Origin: Desmodus rotundus
Lineage: Eukaryota > Chordata > Mammalia > Chiroptera > Phyllostomidae
Direction: 5' to 3'
Length of the DNA: 64,000 nt
Assembly (NCBI RefSeq): GCF_022682495.2
Contig: NC_071389.1
Location: 184,001,556-184,065,555 of the forward strand
Shown: positions 34,266 to 45,005 of the stretch, in pieces
How positions within the stretch are numbered: the first letter of the stretch is position 1
How the letters are laid out: every line of letters starts with the position of its first letter
Position numbers and translations under genes: made by a program
The notes under the pieces: generated by a model
The model's input: only the letters and a program-made list of their open reading frames with translations
The model's database searches: none
What the model was told of the DNA's origin: nothing

Positions 34266-35115
34266 CTCCATTTCTTGATTTCAACAAAAACACATATATG
34301 CACACATGCACATATAAAAAATTGATGCCTATTGTTTGAGTAAACAATAATTATTCTTAAAACTTTGATTCCAAAATATTCCATCCATAAATACGTGTGA
34401 TTAAAATGATGAATTAGATATGGTTCATCTCCCACTAGTTTCAAAACAACTGCTTCAGTTATTTTTAATAAAGTTACAAAATCATAATTCAACTTCCTAA
34501 TGTAGCAGCACAAATAATTTAGGGGAAAATCTAAACAAATCACTGTTTTAAGACATTCAATGTACAATATCCATAAAATAAAATGTTGGCTATATTAGGT
34601 ATTAAATATATTCAATAAAGTTATGATCAAATAATAAAAACACACTTTTTGCAGAAGACAATAACTGTATATAATCACTGAGCTATTGGTTTAGACCCAC
34701 ATAAAAATTCATTAAAAGAAAAGGCAATAGAGTAAATAATGTATACTAAATTAAAAAGAATTAAAATCTTGTAATCGAGGCCAAATACAGAATGTGGAAC
34801 ACTGAAACCAATAAATGCATATCCACCAAAGTATTATCCTCCATGGCACAGAATACAAATGAGTCTTGAAGTAAATATCCCATTATAAAAGACCTTGTCT
34901 GACCCTTACCAACATAATCCTCTTTCCCAGATCACACTTCCCACTGGGAATCCAAGGGCTGGCATTTGGTTTCCATATTCAGAGTTCTTGGATCTCCCAC
35001 ATCTGCAAATTATTTCCTCGAAGAGTTTGATAAATAAGAATGGTTAGATAAGTTACCTTCCTCTTTGTGGTAGAAATCATTGTGGTAGAACTAGAGGCCC
35101 TAATAAACATGTGCT
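34266..35115. other. unassigned AT-rich sequence
   Basis: AT-rich, with no recognised feature. Confidence 0.45.
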
Positions 35116-35117
35116 GA

Positions 35118-35175
35118 AGAAAGGAAGGAAGGAAGGAAGGAAGGAAGGAAGGAAGGAAGGAAGGAAGGAAGGAAG
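35118..35175. repeat. (GGAA)n microsatellite
   Basis: About fourteen uninterrupted GGAA units. Its complement gives a spurious repetitive open frame (Ser-Phe-Leu-Pro) on the minus strand. Confidence 0.97.
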
Positions 35176-35196
35176 AGGAAATTTTTGACAAGTCTG

Positions 35197-35345
35197 GAAA
35201 TTTTCTTAATGGCATACAGCAAATGGAGAAAAATTTATTCAGGAAAAATCTAGTACATCTTGACAAGAACAGTAAGAATCGGTGGCATTTGAGCCACAAT
35301 CTACTCGTGCACTCTACACCCCAGGTTAGTGCAGCAGAAGCTCTA
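35197..35345 (+). repeat. dispersed repeat of unknown family, copy A
   Basis: It resembles the segment at 36593-36740 at roughly three bases in four over about 115 bp, in the same orientation (shared words 'taatggcatacag', 'aaaatctagta', 'gtggcatttgagcc'). Both copies are open in the same frame and the predicted peptides also align, with a shared K-N-S-K-N-x-W-H-L-S. It could be a fragment of an old retroelement gene. I do not recognise the family. Confidence 0.6.
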
Positions 35346-35404
35346 CCCTGGGTGACTACAGTCAAGAAGAGGGGGCAAGAAGGGAAGGATGGAGGAAGGG
35401 GGTG

Positions 35405-35650
35405 TGATGGTTAATATTATGTGTCAACTAGACTGGGCCACAAAGTGCCCAGATATTTGATCAAATATTATTCTGAGTATTTCTGGAAGGGCATTTTTAA
35501 TAAGCTTAATTAATTTTTGAATAAGATTAGCATTTAAGTCAGTTAATTGAAAAAAGCAGATGCCCTCCATAAGGTGGATGGGCCTTATCCAATCAGTTGA
35601 AGACTTGAATAGAACAAAAAGGCTGACCCTCCCCCAAATGAGGAAAGATA
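35405..35650 (+). mobile_element. ancient LTR-like interspersed repeat
   Basis: 'gttaatattatgtgtcaact', 'agactgggccacaaagtgcc', 'atcaaatattattctgagta' and 'tatccaatcagttgaagact' match a common mammalian repeat that I believe is an ERVL-type LTR but cannot name with certainty. A second copy lies at 41277. Confidence 0.6.
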
Positions 35651-36592
35651 AAGTAGTTTTATACTGTAGTATATTTAAGAGTTACATTTGAATGGTTAAG
35701 TAATATTTCAATAACAAGAATATAATTTTCATCTTTGTTGAATTTGATTCTAAAATTATCACTTATTTTATGAGAACATACTTACCCTTCCTTTGTCATT
35801 AATTTTAAGAATTATATTTTATTTAATTCTGTACCATTAAAATCCTCTAGATTCTGGTGCTAAATTAAAACTAAGTTCTGTTTAAAATTGTTGGAACCCC
35901 TATTAAATACTGAACAGTGAGGCCCCACCAAAAGGGAGAAGTCAGATAAAACAAATCCTTAGGAATGAGGCATTCACCTTCTGCACGGCCCTGAAAATGT
36001 CCCTATCCCTGCTGCTGCAGAGAGCACAGGGTCTTCTAGGATCAACTGGGGGACATTTTGGAATACAGAAGAAACAGCACCTACCCATGAAATATAGGTC
36101 TCCCATTTCAGAGACACTTTGAGTTTAGAGGTCCCATTGACCCCTCCACAAAACTCATGCACACGTACAGACACACATACACACAGCGAGAAAGCAAGAA
36201 CTGAATGCTGCCCCACATGGAAGGCACCAAATGGTCACTGGATTTAGTTGGGGAGCTGAAAGAACTTACGAGAAGATAATGATATCATCACCCCAGGTAC
36301 AGTAAAAGATTAGTATGCATTAATTTACTCCCTTAATTCCTTCTCTAAGATCTAGAAAAGAAGATACAAGGAAGCATGAAAAACCAGCTGCCATACACCT
36401 CCCTACTTCAGGTCCTATAAGTTCCAGTTGAACTGGAAGTGTATGTGGTGGGGTGGTGAGCAGCTGAACATGAGTTAAAATCAAGTTTGAAAAAAAGAGC
36501 TTCTGTAATGGTGGTGTGAGAATTTCCATGAATGTTCTTCCCAGCAAAACAATCACAACTAGTAAATTTCATTTTTTTAAATAATTTAAAGT
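35651..36592. other. unassigned sequence, about 0.9 kb
   Basis: No gene or repeat recognised. A short CA-rich patch lies at 36160-36185. Confidence 0.45.
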
Positions 36593-36740
36593 ATCTGTAA
36601 ATTGTCCTAATGGCATACAGCCAATGAAAAACAAGTTTATTCAAGAAAATCTAGTAAATATTAATAAGAACAGCAAGAATCTGTGGCATTTGAGCCTGAC
36701 CCACCCCATCATTTCCCATGGCAGCTCAATTCAGTGGAAG
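36593..36740 (+). repeat. dispersed repeat of unknown family, copy B
   Basis: Partner of 35197-35345, about 1.4 kb downstream in the same orientation. It leads straight into an old L1 fragment at 36741, whereas copy A does not, so the pair is probably not part of that L1. Confidence 0.6.
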
Positions 36741-37420
36741 TTACATCATGAAAAGAAGAATGCCAAGAGTTATAATGTCTATACTAATATCAGACAAACT
36801 AGACTCTAAAAGAAAACTATGTTAAAAGCAGTAACAAGGATCATCTTATAATAATAAATGAATCAATCTACCAGAAGATATAACACTTATAAACATGTAT
36901 GTATCCATTTAACAATAGAGTCTCCAAAACATAAAAGCAAAAACTGACAGTGTGAAGGGAGAAATAGACAATTTAACAGTCGGTTGGAATCTTCAACATC
37001 CCACTTTTAATAGAACAACAAGGCAGATCAACAAGTGTATAGAAGAATTGAATGGTACTATACTACAACTAAACTTAACAACCATCACAGAACACTAGAC
37101 CCAACAAAAGCACAATGCACTTTCTCAAGCACACATGGAAAATCCTCAAAGATAGAGCATATGCTAGACTATTGTTTTTTTTTAACTCAGTAAAAAAAAA
37201 CGATTTGAAATGTACAAAGAATGGTCTCCAATCACAATGAGATAAAGTTAGAACCCAGTAACAGAAAAACATTTTGAGAAATTCACAGATATGTGTGTGT
37301 GTGTGTGTGTGTATAAAATAACACATTTCTAAATTACCAAGAATCCAAAGAAGAAATCACAAGGAAAATTAGAAAATACTTTGACATGATGAAAACAAAA
37401 ATCAGAATATTTTCTGATCT
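36741..37420 (+). mobile_element. old L1, ORF2 endonuclease region, sense
   Basis: 'ctatactaatatcagacaaa', 'ctagactctaaaagaaaact', 'ccagaagatataacacttat' and 'actttctcaagcacacatgg' follow the L1 ORF2 endonuclease coding region. Broken by stops, frameshifts, a T run (37171) and a TG repeat. Inactive. Confidence 0.75.
37291..37313. repeat. (TG)n microsatellite
   Basis: Eleven TG units inside the old L1 fragment. Confidence 0.95.
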
Positions 37421-37424
37421 TCGG

Positions 37425-37795
37425 AAGGGGTAAGAACATTTAATATGAGATCTACTCCCTTGACAAATTTTCAAGTGTGCATTGCAGGATTGTTAACTAA
37501 TTATAGGTGCCATAGTTAACAGATCTCTAGAACTAATCCATCTCACATAAGTGAAACTTAATACTCATTAAACAACTCCCCATTTCCCTCTCCTCCCAGG
37601 CCCTGGTAACCACCTTTCTGTTCTCTGCTTCTATGAGTTTGGCTATTTTAGGTATCTTGCATACATAAAATCATGCAGTATTTGTCCTTCTGGGATTGAT
37701 ATTTGTCATTTAGCATAATGTCCCCCCACATAATTCTATGTTGTCACAAATGGCAGGATTTCCTTCTTTTTAAAGGCTGAATGATATTCCATTAA
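37425..37795 (-). mobile_element. old L1 3' UTR, antisense
   Basis: 'ttaatatgagatctactccc', 'acagatctctagaactaatc', 'ccctggtaaccacctttctg' and 'tttggctattttaggtatct' are the antisense 3' UTR of an L1M-type element. It lies against the sense L1 piece in opposite orientation, so these are separate insertions. Confidence 0.75.
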
Positions 37796-37849
37796 TATTA
37801 ATCCAATAAATGTAACATATGACATTTTCTTCACCAAGATTGTAGACCA

Positions 37850-37965
37850 TCCCTCCGTAATATACCCGCTATCTATGACCTTGGGCAAGTGACTACCACT
37901 CTGAGTCTAGCTCTCCAGCTGTAAGATGTGAATAATGCATCTTCCACAAAGCTCTGGCTCAGATC
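37850..37965 (+). mobile_element. MIR SINE, sense
   Basis: 'ctatgaccttgggcaagtga', 'ctctgagtctagctctccag' and 'gatgtgaataatgcatc' form a sense MIR core. Confidence 0.65.
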
Positions 37966-38130
37966 CCTCAGATGATCTATGTTGTTTGTACCGCCCACAC
38001 CTTCCCAACCTACAACAGATAGTCAATATTTGCTACTTCCGATTCTCCTTCCTCCCTCTTCGTTCTCTCTTCCCCTCTCCTGGTTCAATTTGGGTGCACA
38101 TATAAATGGATTCACAAATATTTTCATTCT

Positions 38131-38156
38131 GTTGTTTTTGTTGTTGTTGTTGTTTT
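38131..38156. repeat. (GTT)n microsatellite
   Basis: About seven GTT units with one interruption. Confidence 0.9.
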
Positions 38157-38284
38157 CAAGAGTGGAATGAAGACAGTTGTTCAAGTTATTATTTTTAATT
38201 ACCAGCTTTGAAAGATAACAAGGTAACAGATGTGACCAATAATTCTTAATTTTTGGAACTTCTAGGAACACTGAGAAGCCCATC

Positions 38285-38375
38285 AAGAAAAAATAGCTCA
38301 TGCCTTGGTTTCCTCATCTGCAAAATGGGAGTAGTTGTAATTAACCTACCTGCCAAGCAATATTTTTATAAGAAT
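38285..38375 (+). mobile_element. MIR fragment, sense
   Basis: 'gccttggtttcctcatctgc' followed by 'aaaatgggagtagttgtaat' is a sense MIR core. Confidence 0.7.
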
Positions 38376-39610
38376 CAGATGATTTAGAAAATATAAAATA
38401 TTTAGAAAAAATATATAGATATTATACTCCCTCCTTTCACCTATCTACATTCTTCACTTAGTGAGAAACTGTATTTAAAACAATTAAGAAGTTCACATAT
38501 CTTCCCATCCTCCGTTCACACCTCCCCTAGTCCAAGCCAAAAAAATCATCATCCATTCTTGAATTGAATGAGGATTTTGTTTACTCTTCAGGAGAATATT
38601 GCTGTTAGAGCAAGAGTAATAATTCATACACATTCATCTGTTAGCATTTCTAAAATCTTCAAAGTTAGAACTGGGGAATTTATTACAGCTTTAGGCACAG
38701 CTGAAGGTGCCCCCACAGCAATAATTGATGCTCTGAAAGCACACACAGAGGGGAAAAAAATCATCTGAATTCTTTCAAGCTGTTTCCCTTCAAATTTATG
38801 AAATATTGATAGAAAAAATATAAATAGGTATTAATGGTGTTTTAGTAAAGATTTGGTCTGGTGGAGACAGAGCATATTTATTTCTAGCCTGCAGGATTAA
38901 CACTGGAGCTGCCACTGATTCTGCATTATTAGCCAGAAATGTGTTTCATCTGTCTCTGTGCTCCAGGTTTCCCAGGCAGGACATAAGCCCTGAGCTTCCA
39001 AGGCATGTCTCGAGGACACCGCTTAAAGAACTCAACTCCTATAGGAACTCCCTGCCCACAAAACTATGGGCCAGAGGTTCCATGCTATCTTGTTTCTGTT
39101 ATTTTCCCCATGCTTACGTATGTCAATCAGGAATTGTACCCAAAAGACCCAATTGTCAGGGTTTATACAGGAAATCTGTATAAGGTAATTAATTGCTAAT
39201 GCTTACTCAGCGTAAGGTATAGAATAAGGGCGGATGGTGCTGTCTTTGCATTAAGAAAGCAAAGGCATTCTCAGAAATCTCAAGAAAGACTTCCTACTTA
39301 TGTTTCATTGTCCAAAGCAGTGTTCCATGACCACTCATAGCTTCCAGGCAGACTAAAAATATGAGAGTTTAACTTTGCAGCTTCTATGGAAGGAGGTAAG
39401 GGAAGAATTTGAAATCAGTACTGAGAGACTTTACACAGTATCTGGCTTGTAAGCTCTAAATTAGTATTTTCCAGATGAATGAGATCATCAGAACTGATGC
39501 AATGCCTCACTGATACCTAGGAGAGGCTCCGAATTTTGTGACTTCTAGGTGTACCTTTGTCAGACCCAAATTAAGTTTTCCAAGCGGGGGGGTGAGTAAT
39601 CCTGACAGAA
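38376..39610. other. unassigned sequence, about 1.2 kb
   Basis: No gene or repeat recognised. A 66-codon frame (38568-38768, plus) reads smoothly but matches no family that I know. Confidence 0.45.
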
Positions 39611-39614
39611 AACT

Positions 39615-39662
39615 TGGATGGATGGATGGGTGGATGGATGGATGGATGGGTGGATGGATGGA
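39615..39662. repeat. (TGGA)n microsatellite
   Basis: About twelve TGGA units with two TGGG variants spaced 20 bp apart, which suggests a higher-order duplication inside the array. Confidence 0.95.
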
Positions 39663-40360
39663 TATATGTAATAAAGAGCAGATATATTCTTTATTAAATG
39701 AAATAAAACCATTTTTTAATCCAACACAGGCTTACTAAGTCACCCATCCCCTCTTCAACCACTCCACCTCCCCAAACCTGACCTACACACCAAACAGACA
39801 TTACATTGAAAGTATAAAGGAAAAAAAGTGGGGGAATGTTAAAGAAAGCCAACATGCACATCCAAACCTTGTGCATGGGTGTATATTTGGGGAAGGGGAT
39901 TATGAGTTGTATCTATTTTTATCTCTGCTCCAGAATGTGGGAGATACTATGCATTGACAGAAAGAAAAAAAAGAAAAAGAAAACAGAAAGAAACACCATG
40001 TCCCAGTCGCAAGCCTGTGGGGCCTCAGTTCTTCCCCGTGGCTTCTACCTCCTGCTCTCCCTCCCTTGCTTCCCTGCTCCCATCACCCACTCTCACTGAA
40101 AGGGAAGGAGGCAAGTGGGAGGTCAGGCAAGGGAGGGAGGCGAGGATACGGAGCAGAGATGCTGTGTTTATGAGCAGAGTCCTGTTCCTTCCACCTCCTT
40201 GGCATCTCCCAGAACAACCCATTCCATTCCCCTGCTTGGCCTTGGTTCAGATCTGAGCCTTCTCCGGCAGCAGTCACTGTAGAGGTTGCCTATAAACTGG
40301 TCTCCCTGCTCCAATGCTTGATCCACACTGTCCCTAGGGGGATCACTTTTCCCTTATTCT
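39663..40360. other. unassigned sequence
   Basis: Several overlapping open frames on both strands (39836-40277) lie in a purine/pyrimidine-biased, stop-poor patch. None looks like a protein. Confidence 0.45.
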
Positions 40361-40362
40361 TC

Positions 40363-40389
40363 AGTGTGTGTGTGTGTGTGTGTGTGTGT
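40363..40389. repeat. (TG)n microsatellite
   Basis: Thirteen TG units, followed by about 120 bp of AT- and CA-rich alternating sequence that includes many short palindromic words. Confidence 0.95.
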
Positions 40390-40517
40390 ATAAATAAACA
40401 TATATAAATATATTTATGTAAACACATTTATATTTATGCAAGTACGTGTGCATTCATATACATGCACATGCATCATATATACACATACATAAACACAATC
40501 ACACACTTATGCATATA

Positions 40518-40882
40518 TATACCTGATTTTATTTTTTTATTAATGTTTGAATACAGTTGTCTCCATTTTCCCACCACAACTTTCCCCCACTCCACCCACC
40601 CCCACTCCCACCTTCAATCCTACCCCCTTTGTCTTTGTCCATGGGTCCTTTCTTTATACATGTTCTTTAACCACCCTTTCCCTTCTTTCCCCCATTATTT
40701 CCCTCCCCTCTCCCCTCTGGTTACTGTCAGTTTGTTCTTAATTTCAGTGTCTCTGGTTACATTTTGGTTGCTTGTTCGTTTTGTTGATTAGGTTCTACTT
40801 ATAGGTGAGATCATATGGTATTTGTCTTTCACCACCTGGCTTATGTCTCTTAGCATCATTCTCTCCAGTATACCTGGTTTTA
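40518..40882 (-). mobile_element. lineage-specific L1 3' end, with duplications
   Basis: The insertion at 40532-40868 is flanked by 14-bp duplications TATACCTGRTTTTA (40518-40531 and 40869-40882, one mismatch). It has a T-rich left edge and a pyrimidine-rich antisense 3' UTR ('acagttgtctccattttccc', 'tttgtctttgtccatgggtc'), then the antisense end of ORF2 ('tgagatcatatggtatttgt'). Severely 5' truncated and among the younger insertions here. Confidence 0.85.
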
Positions 40883-41276
40883 AAACATCAAATAGTAATC
40901 AAAGATTTAAAAGGACAAACAAGCATCTCCAATCCTTTAACACACCTCCTACTCCCAGGCCCACTTCCTAAAAGCAACCACTTCAGACCATTAGCTGCTT
41001 CTGTAGGTAGTTGTCACCGTATTGCTAAGTAACATACTTCCAATGCTCTCTCTTGATGCATCGATTCAGCACCAACATTTTTTGTTATGATCTTCCTAAC
41101 GCACATGTATCTGATTGTGGCTCTCTGTCACTACATATGGCTGTGCAAGCTAATCACTGCTGGCCCTCCAGAGGCACCCTTTGCCTTGGGTACTTCTCCG
41201 CACCTAGGTTACAAGATCTTTAAGAGCTGGGGCGGGGGGGTGGTGCCTGAGCCAGCTAGTTTCAGGGTTACTCTAT
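40883..41276. other. unassigned sequence
   Basis: Contains 'caggcccacttcctaaaagc', perhaps a trace of an older repeat. No gene seen. Confidence 0.4.
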
Positions 41277-41530
41277 GTGATGGGTAATTAATGTGCCAAC
41301 TTGACTGAGCCACTGACAGACAGATATATGATTAAACATTATTTCTGGATGTGTCTGTGAAGGTGTTTCCAGAAGAGACCAGCATTTGAATTGGTAGCAG
41401 CCTGAGTAACGCCTGGGTAAAGCAGGTGGCCCTCACCAAGGCAGGTAGGCATCATGCAATCTCTTGAGGTTCTGAGTAGAACAGGGAAGCAGAGAAGGTT
41501 GGGTGCCCACTTGCTCACACGCTCGCTCCC
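41277..41530 (+). mobile_element. ancient LTR-like interspersed repeat
   Basis: Same family as 35405-35650: 'aatgtgccaacttgactgag', 'taaacattatttctggatgt', 'ccagcatttgaattggtagc' and 'ggtgggtgcccacttgc'-like words. It runs into a CT microsatellite, which in this family commonly follows the end. Confidence 0.6.
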
Positions 41531-41532
41531 GC

Positions 41533-41600
41533 GCTCTCTCTCTCTCTCTCTCCCTCCCTCCCTCCCTCCTTTCCTTCCTTCTTTTCTTCTTTAAAATTTA
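41533..41600. repeat. (CT)n / (CCCT)n simple repeat
   Basis: A CT dinucleotide run grades into CCCT and TTCC units. Confidence 0.95.
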
Positions 41601-41704
41601 TGTTTCTTTTTGTGAACTGGACTTTATCTGAGGCCTAAAATATGGGAAACAGATCCAAACAAATAAAAAAAAATAATCTAGGAATTAAAATACATCAAGC
41701 AGTA

Positions 41705-42025
41705 TCTAGGGGTTTTTTTGTTATTTTACTGTTGTTCTATTACATTTGTCCCAATTTTTTCCCCATTGCTCTCCCCTGTCCTGCCCGCACACCTACTCCC
41801 AGTCAATCCCCGCCCGGTTGTTCCTGTCCATGGGTCATCCATACATGTTCCCTGACTAGACCCTTTCCCTTCTGTCCCCCTTTTCCCCATCCCCACTCCT
41901 GTCTGGTCACTGCCAGTCTCTTCCTTGTTTCCATGCCTCTGGTTCTATTTTGCTCATTTGTTTGTTTTGTTTATTAGGTTCCTATTATAGGTGAGATCAT
42001 ATGGTATTTGTCTTTTGCCGATATA
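41705..42025 (-). mobile_element. lineage-specific L1 3' end, antisense
   Basis: It resembles 40532-40868: 'gttctattacatttgtccca', a long C/T-rich stretch with 'ttcctgtccatgggtcatcc', then 'taggtgagatcatatggtat'. A T-rich start marks the 3' tail. I could not find flanking duplications. Confidence 0.8.
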
Positions 42026-42479
42026 CTACTTTTGCCAGTAAAATAAGTCTCAGTGAGTTAGAATTTTGCAGTAGCTATTCAACAGTTTTCTCAGTCAGAT
42101 AGAACTCTTCTTTTTTGCAATACTTAACTCACTGCTGTAAGAACTTTTATCAAAAATATAAAGTCAGCAAGGTTTCAAGATAAAAAAAAATAAATGATGT
42201 TAGTTATATCACAAAGCCAGCAATGATAAAGGACATCTTCAAGCCTAGATCCACGTGCCTGGATATGAAACAATACCGGTGTATATGACCTGTCTAAACT
42301 TCGCTCTCCTTTTGTTTTCTGAAATTTCACCATTGAAGGTTCAGTCCCTTGCCATACATGTTGCCCACTCCCTGCATTTAACATGTACCTATTTCTAAAA
42401 GAGTTAACATATTAAAGGTCTAAGAAATTACGAGTGTACTCAAAGTGAGACTGAAGTGGGAGGTGAAATTCAACAAAGA
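42026..42479. other. unassigned sequence
   Basis: No gene or repeat recognised. Confidence 0.45.
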
Positions 42480-43110
42480 TGCATCCCCAAAGGTTTACCC
42501 TAAGGTGTTTTTTAATTAGACTTCATTTTTTGCAAATTAAACGTAATTAAAATAGAAATCTAGTAAAGACTTCCATGAAATATTTTCAAAATGAAAAAAA
42601 TGAACATTTACAATGATATTGGATTAGCAATTTCATTACCAAGTTTTCTTACCCTTGTCTACAAATGTCAGCATATAAACTGGGCCTCCTTGGTTTTGCT
42701 TTCTTACGTTTTAAGCCCAGAAAATCCGGCCATTAGAAATTTATTTTTAAATGGATTAACTGCTCTCCCAGGAGCAATCTTTAAACTTTTCCATCTATAT
42801 TTTGATAAAACTTCACATGAAGTCAATAACAAATTAGAACATAAATATTTAAGCAGCTCAAAGATAAAATGAGAGCTTCTCTCTTTCTCTCTTTTTTATG
42901 TTGCTGGTAATTTGCCAGGCAGAGAGGAATTAAGGGTCTTGAAAAATATGTCAAAAGTCTTTGCTTGTGCAAACAAGAGAAAAACAAGCAAAAGGTCACT
43001 ACTCTGAGAGAGGTTGGTGTCACCTTGGGGTAGATCTCATTCACTTCAGGAATTCCTACCACTCTCAGACAGCTTCTCTCCATCTTGCTCCCAGGAGTCT
43101 GTGATGCAGG
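42480..43110. promoter_or_regulatory. candidate conserved non-coding block
   Basis: AT-rich, repeat-free sequence dense in homeodomain-like cores ('ttttttaattagactt', 'gcaaattaaacgtaattaaa', 'ggattagcaatttcatta', 'aatggattaactgctc') plus 'aacaaag'-type SOX/TCF words. This is typical of long-range developmental enhancers, but unproven here. Confidence 0.3.
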
Positions 43111-44090
43111 AGCAAGTATACGAACAATTTTTCTGTGGGATTTTTGCCCTTAATGAAGAAAGTCTTTTAATGTCAGAGGAAGTGCACTAATAAATTTCCA
43201 GGGGGCTTTTGACCCTCATGAAGTCTCGCTATAAGAACTTCGCTATGTTTTTTATGTACAAGAAGTTCTTTTTATTTACAAGGAAAAATAAAGAAAAGGG
43301 TTATTCACTTTAAAACCAAATTAGATGAAATAAGGAACAGAGAGAGTATCCCCCACCAAAAGAAAGAAAATTCAGTGAAATATATGCTAATAAATGCAAA
43401 GACGATTTTATAAAGTGATGAACTTAAATAGATAAACCCCCAAATAAGTCACACGTTTGCAAAAAAAAAAATCACTTCAAAAGACTGTTTACGGGGATCA
43501 CCTTTGCATGGAGATTGTCTATCAAGGAACGAATTTTAGCTGTTCTGTGAGCAAAGATAAGATCTCATGCCAGGGAGGGTTTTTCTCAGGCATTCACGGT
43601 ACTTGTAGATATTTGAATGCAAATCAGAATGTTTGTTCTACCTAATGAACAAAAGCACTGGATTAGTCATAGCTGGTATTAAAAGTTATTTTGTTTACAG
43701 CATGGTGTGGACTTTAATATTCTCTGAGTACTCAAAGAACATTCTCAAATGTCATATTTGCAGCACACACTAGTTCCCACTTTGAGTGAGCTGGAAACTA
43801 ACAAATTAAGTCTTCTTCTGCCCTTGACTAACAGGAACAGCTCCACACTCTGTTCTAACTAATAAGCAAGTGTGGGAAATGGTCTGGAGACAGCGGTTCC
43901 TTCTGATTCACTTCCATTTTACTAAGGATGGGAGAAGGCATCCGGTGCCATGTCATGTCATTAAAGGTGTACTTTCAGAGGTAATTTCATCATGTTTCAC
44001 CTAGCTGAAGGATATTAACACAAGGGATATTAAATGGGGCTGCCCCGCTAATCTCTCCAATCCATCTCTATGGGAACGCAGAATGACTAG
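43111..44090. other. unassigned sequence, possibly conserved
   Basis: No repeat recognised. Low-copy looking sequence between two candidate conserved blocks. A 62-codon frame at 43457 is not protein-like. Confidence 0.4.
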
Positions 44091-44094
44091 AATG

Positions 44095-44245
44095 CATTCA
44101 TTCATTCACTCATGCATTCATGATTTCATTCATTCAACAAATACTCATTGAGCAATTGCCAGGCACTGAGCCTATGGTTGCAGATTTAACAATCAGCAAG
44201 AGAAACACATTCCTTGACCACCTCCCTCCCACACACACACTTCAG
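44095..44245 (-). mobile_element. L2 3' end, antisense
   Basis: 'attcattcaacaaatactca', 'ttgagcaattgccaggcact' and 'gagcctatggttgcagat' are the antisense L2 3' end, preceded by an ATTC-rich start. Confidence 0.7.
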
Positions 44246-44574
44246 CTTACACTGTCCAGCTGTATGAAACATAAACAGAAATGAACATAAAGGCCACAGG
44301 TTTTACATCAACCCTCAATTATATGCAGAGTAGTGAGTCAGTATCTGCCTCACAGAAACCAGCATGTTAGCATTGAGAGAAAAAATTAGGAGCACCTCTG
44401 TTACTGGAGGGGATGAAATAGGATCTGAAGGGTTAAAAATCTCCCATGGCTAATTTAATAGTAAAATTGGTACTAGAATTCAGACTTTCTACTCCATCTG
44501 TGCTTTCTACACCGCTCCCACAGGACCTCCTTCTCCCCCACCCCCACCATCCATGTTTGCTTCAGAGAAAGCGA
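44246..44574. other. unassigned; perhaps decayed L2
   Basis: It may continue the antisense L2 before it, but the resemblance is too weak to map. Confidence 0.4.
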
Positions 44575-45005
44575 GCTCATTTTTTTTAATGATGGCCACA
44601 TAGAATACATCACGACGTCGTTAATGATAAAAGCAAGACTTCAAAACATGCATACTTTAAATAACGCATTAGGCTTATCACTGATGATATCTTTAATTAT
44701 GCAAAGGCAAAATTGGAGATGGCCTAATGGGAAATACAGATTACTTGTTAAAATTATTAGCAGAGTTAATGTGCTTACATTTGTTTATGTGTACTAGAAT
44801 CAGCTCAGTTGACTGCAATGACAATATGTGTAAAGATCAATTAAAAGTCATAGAGATGAGATATTGGATTTCCAGACCTTAATAGGATTTCATCTGCACT
44901 TGCTATATTATGTTACACAATTATAATTGAGCTTCCATCAAACCACAGAATCTGTCACCTCACCAATTTATTTTCCAAGCACTAATGAAACTTACTTCCT
45001 GTTGA
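44575..45005. promoter_or_regulatory. candidate conserved non-coding block
   Basis: Repeat-free, AT-rich, dense with binding-site-like words: an octamer/POU-type 'taattatgcaaag' at about 44694-44706, 'tgatgatatctttaatta', 'ggcctaatggg', 'aaaattattagcagagttaa' and 'cacaattataattgagc'. The word density stands out from the surroundings. The function is inferred from appearance only. Confidence 0.35.

Noticed and set aside
34100..34567. Longest open frame in the window (155 codons, minus)
   Set aside because: It reads antisense across an L2 fragment and AT-rich unique DNA, with no domain, signal or biased codon use. A frame of this length is expected by chance in 64 kb.
34979..35365. Minus-strand frame with a Ser-Phe-Leu-Pro repeat
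   Set aside because: The peptide repeat is only the translated GGAA microsatellite.
36741..37795. Adjacent sense and antisense L1 pieces as one twin-priming inversion
   Set aside because: Twin priming inverts the upstream part. Here the inverted piece would lie beyond the 3' end of the other, and the two look like separate insertions.
38568..38768. 66-codon frame considered as a processed pseudogene
   Set aside because: The peptide resembles no family I know, and there is no tail or flanking duplication.
39836..40277. Cluster of overlapping frames on both strands
   Set aside because: Frames open on both strands at once indicate biased composition, not coding.
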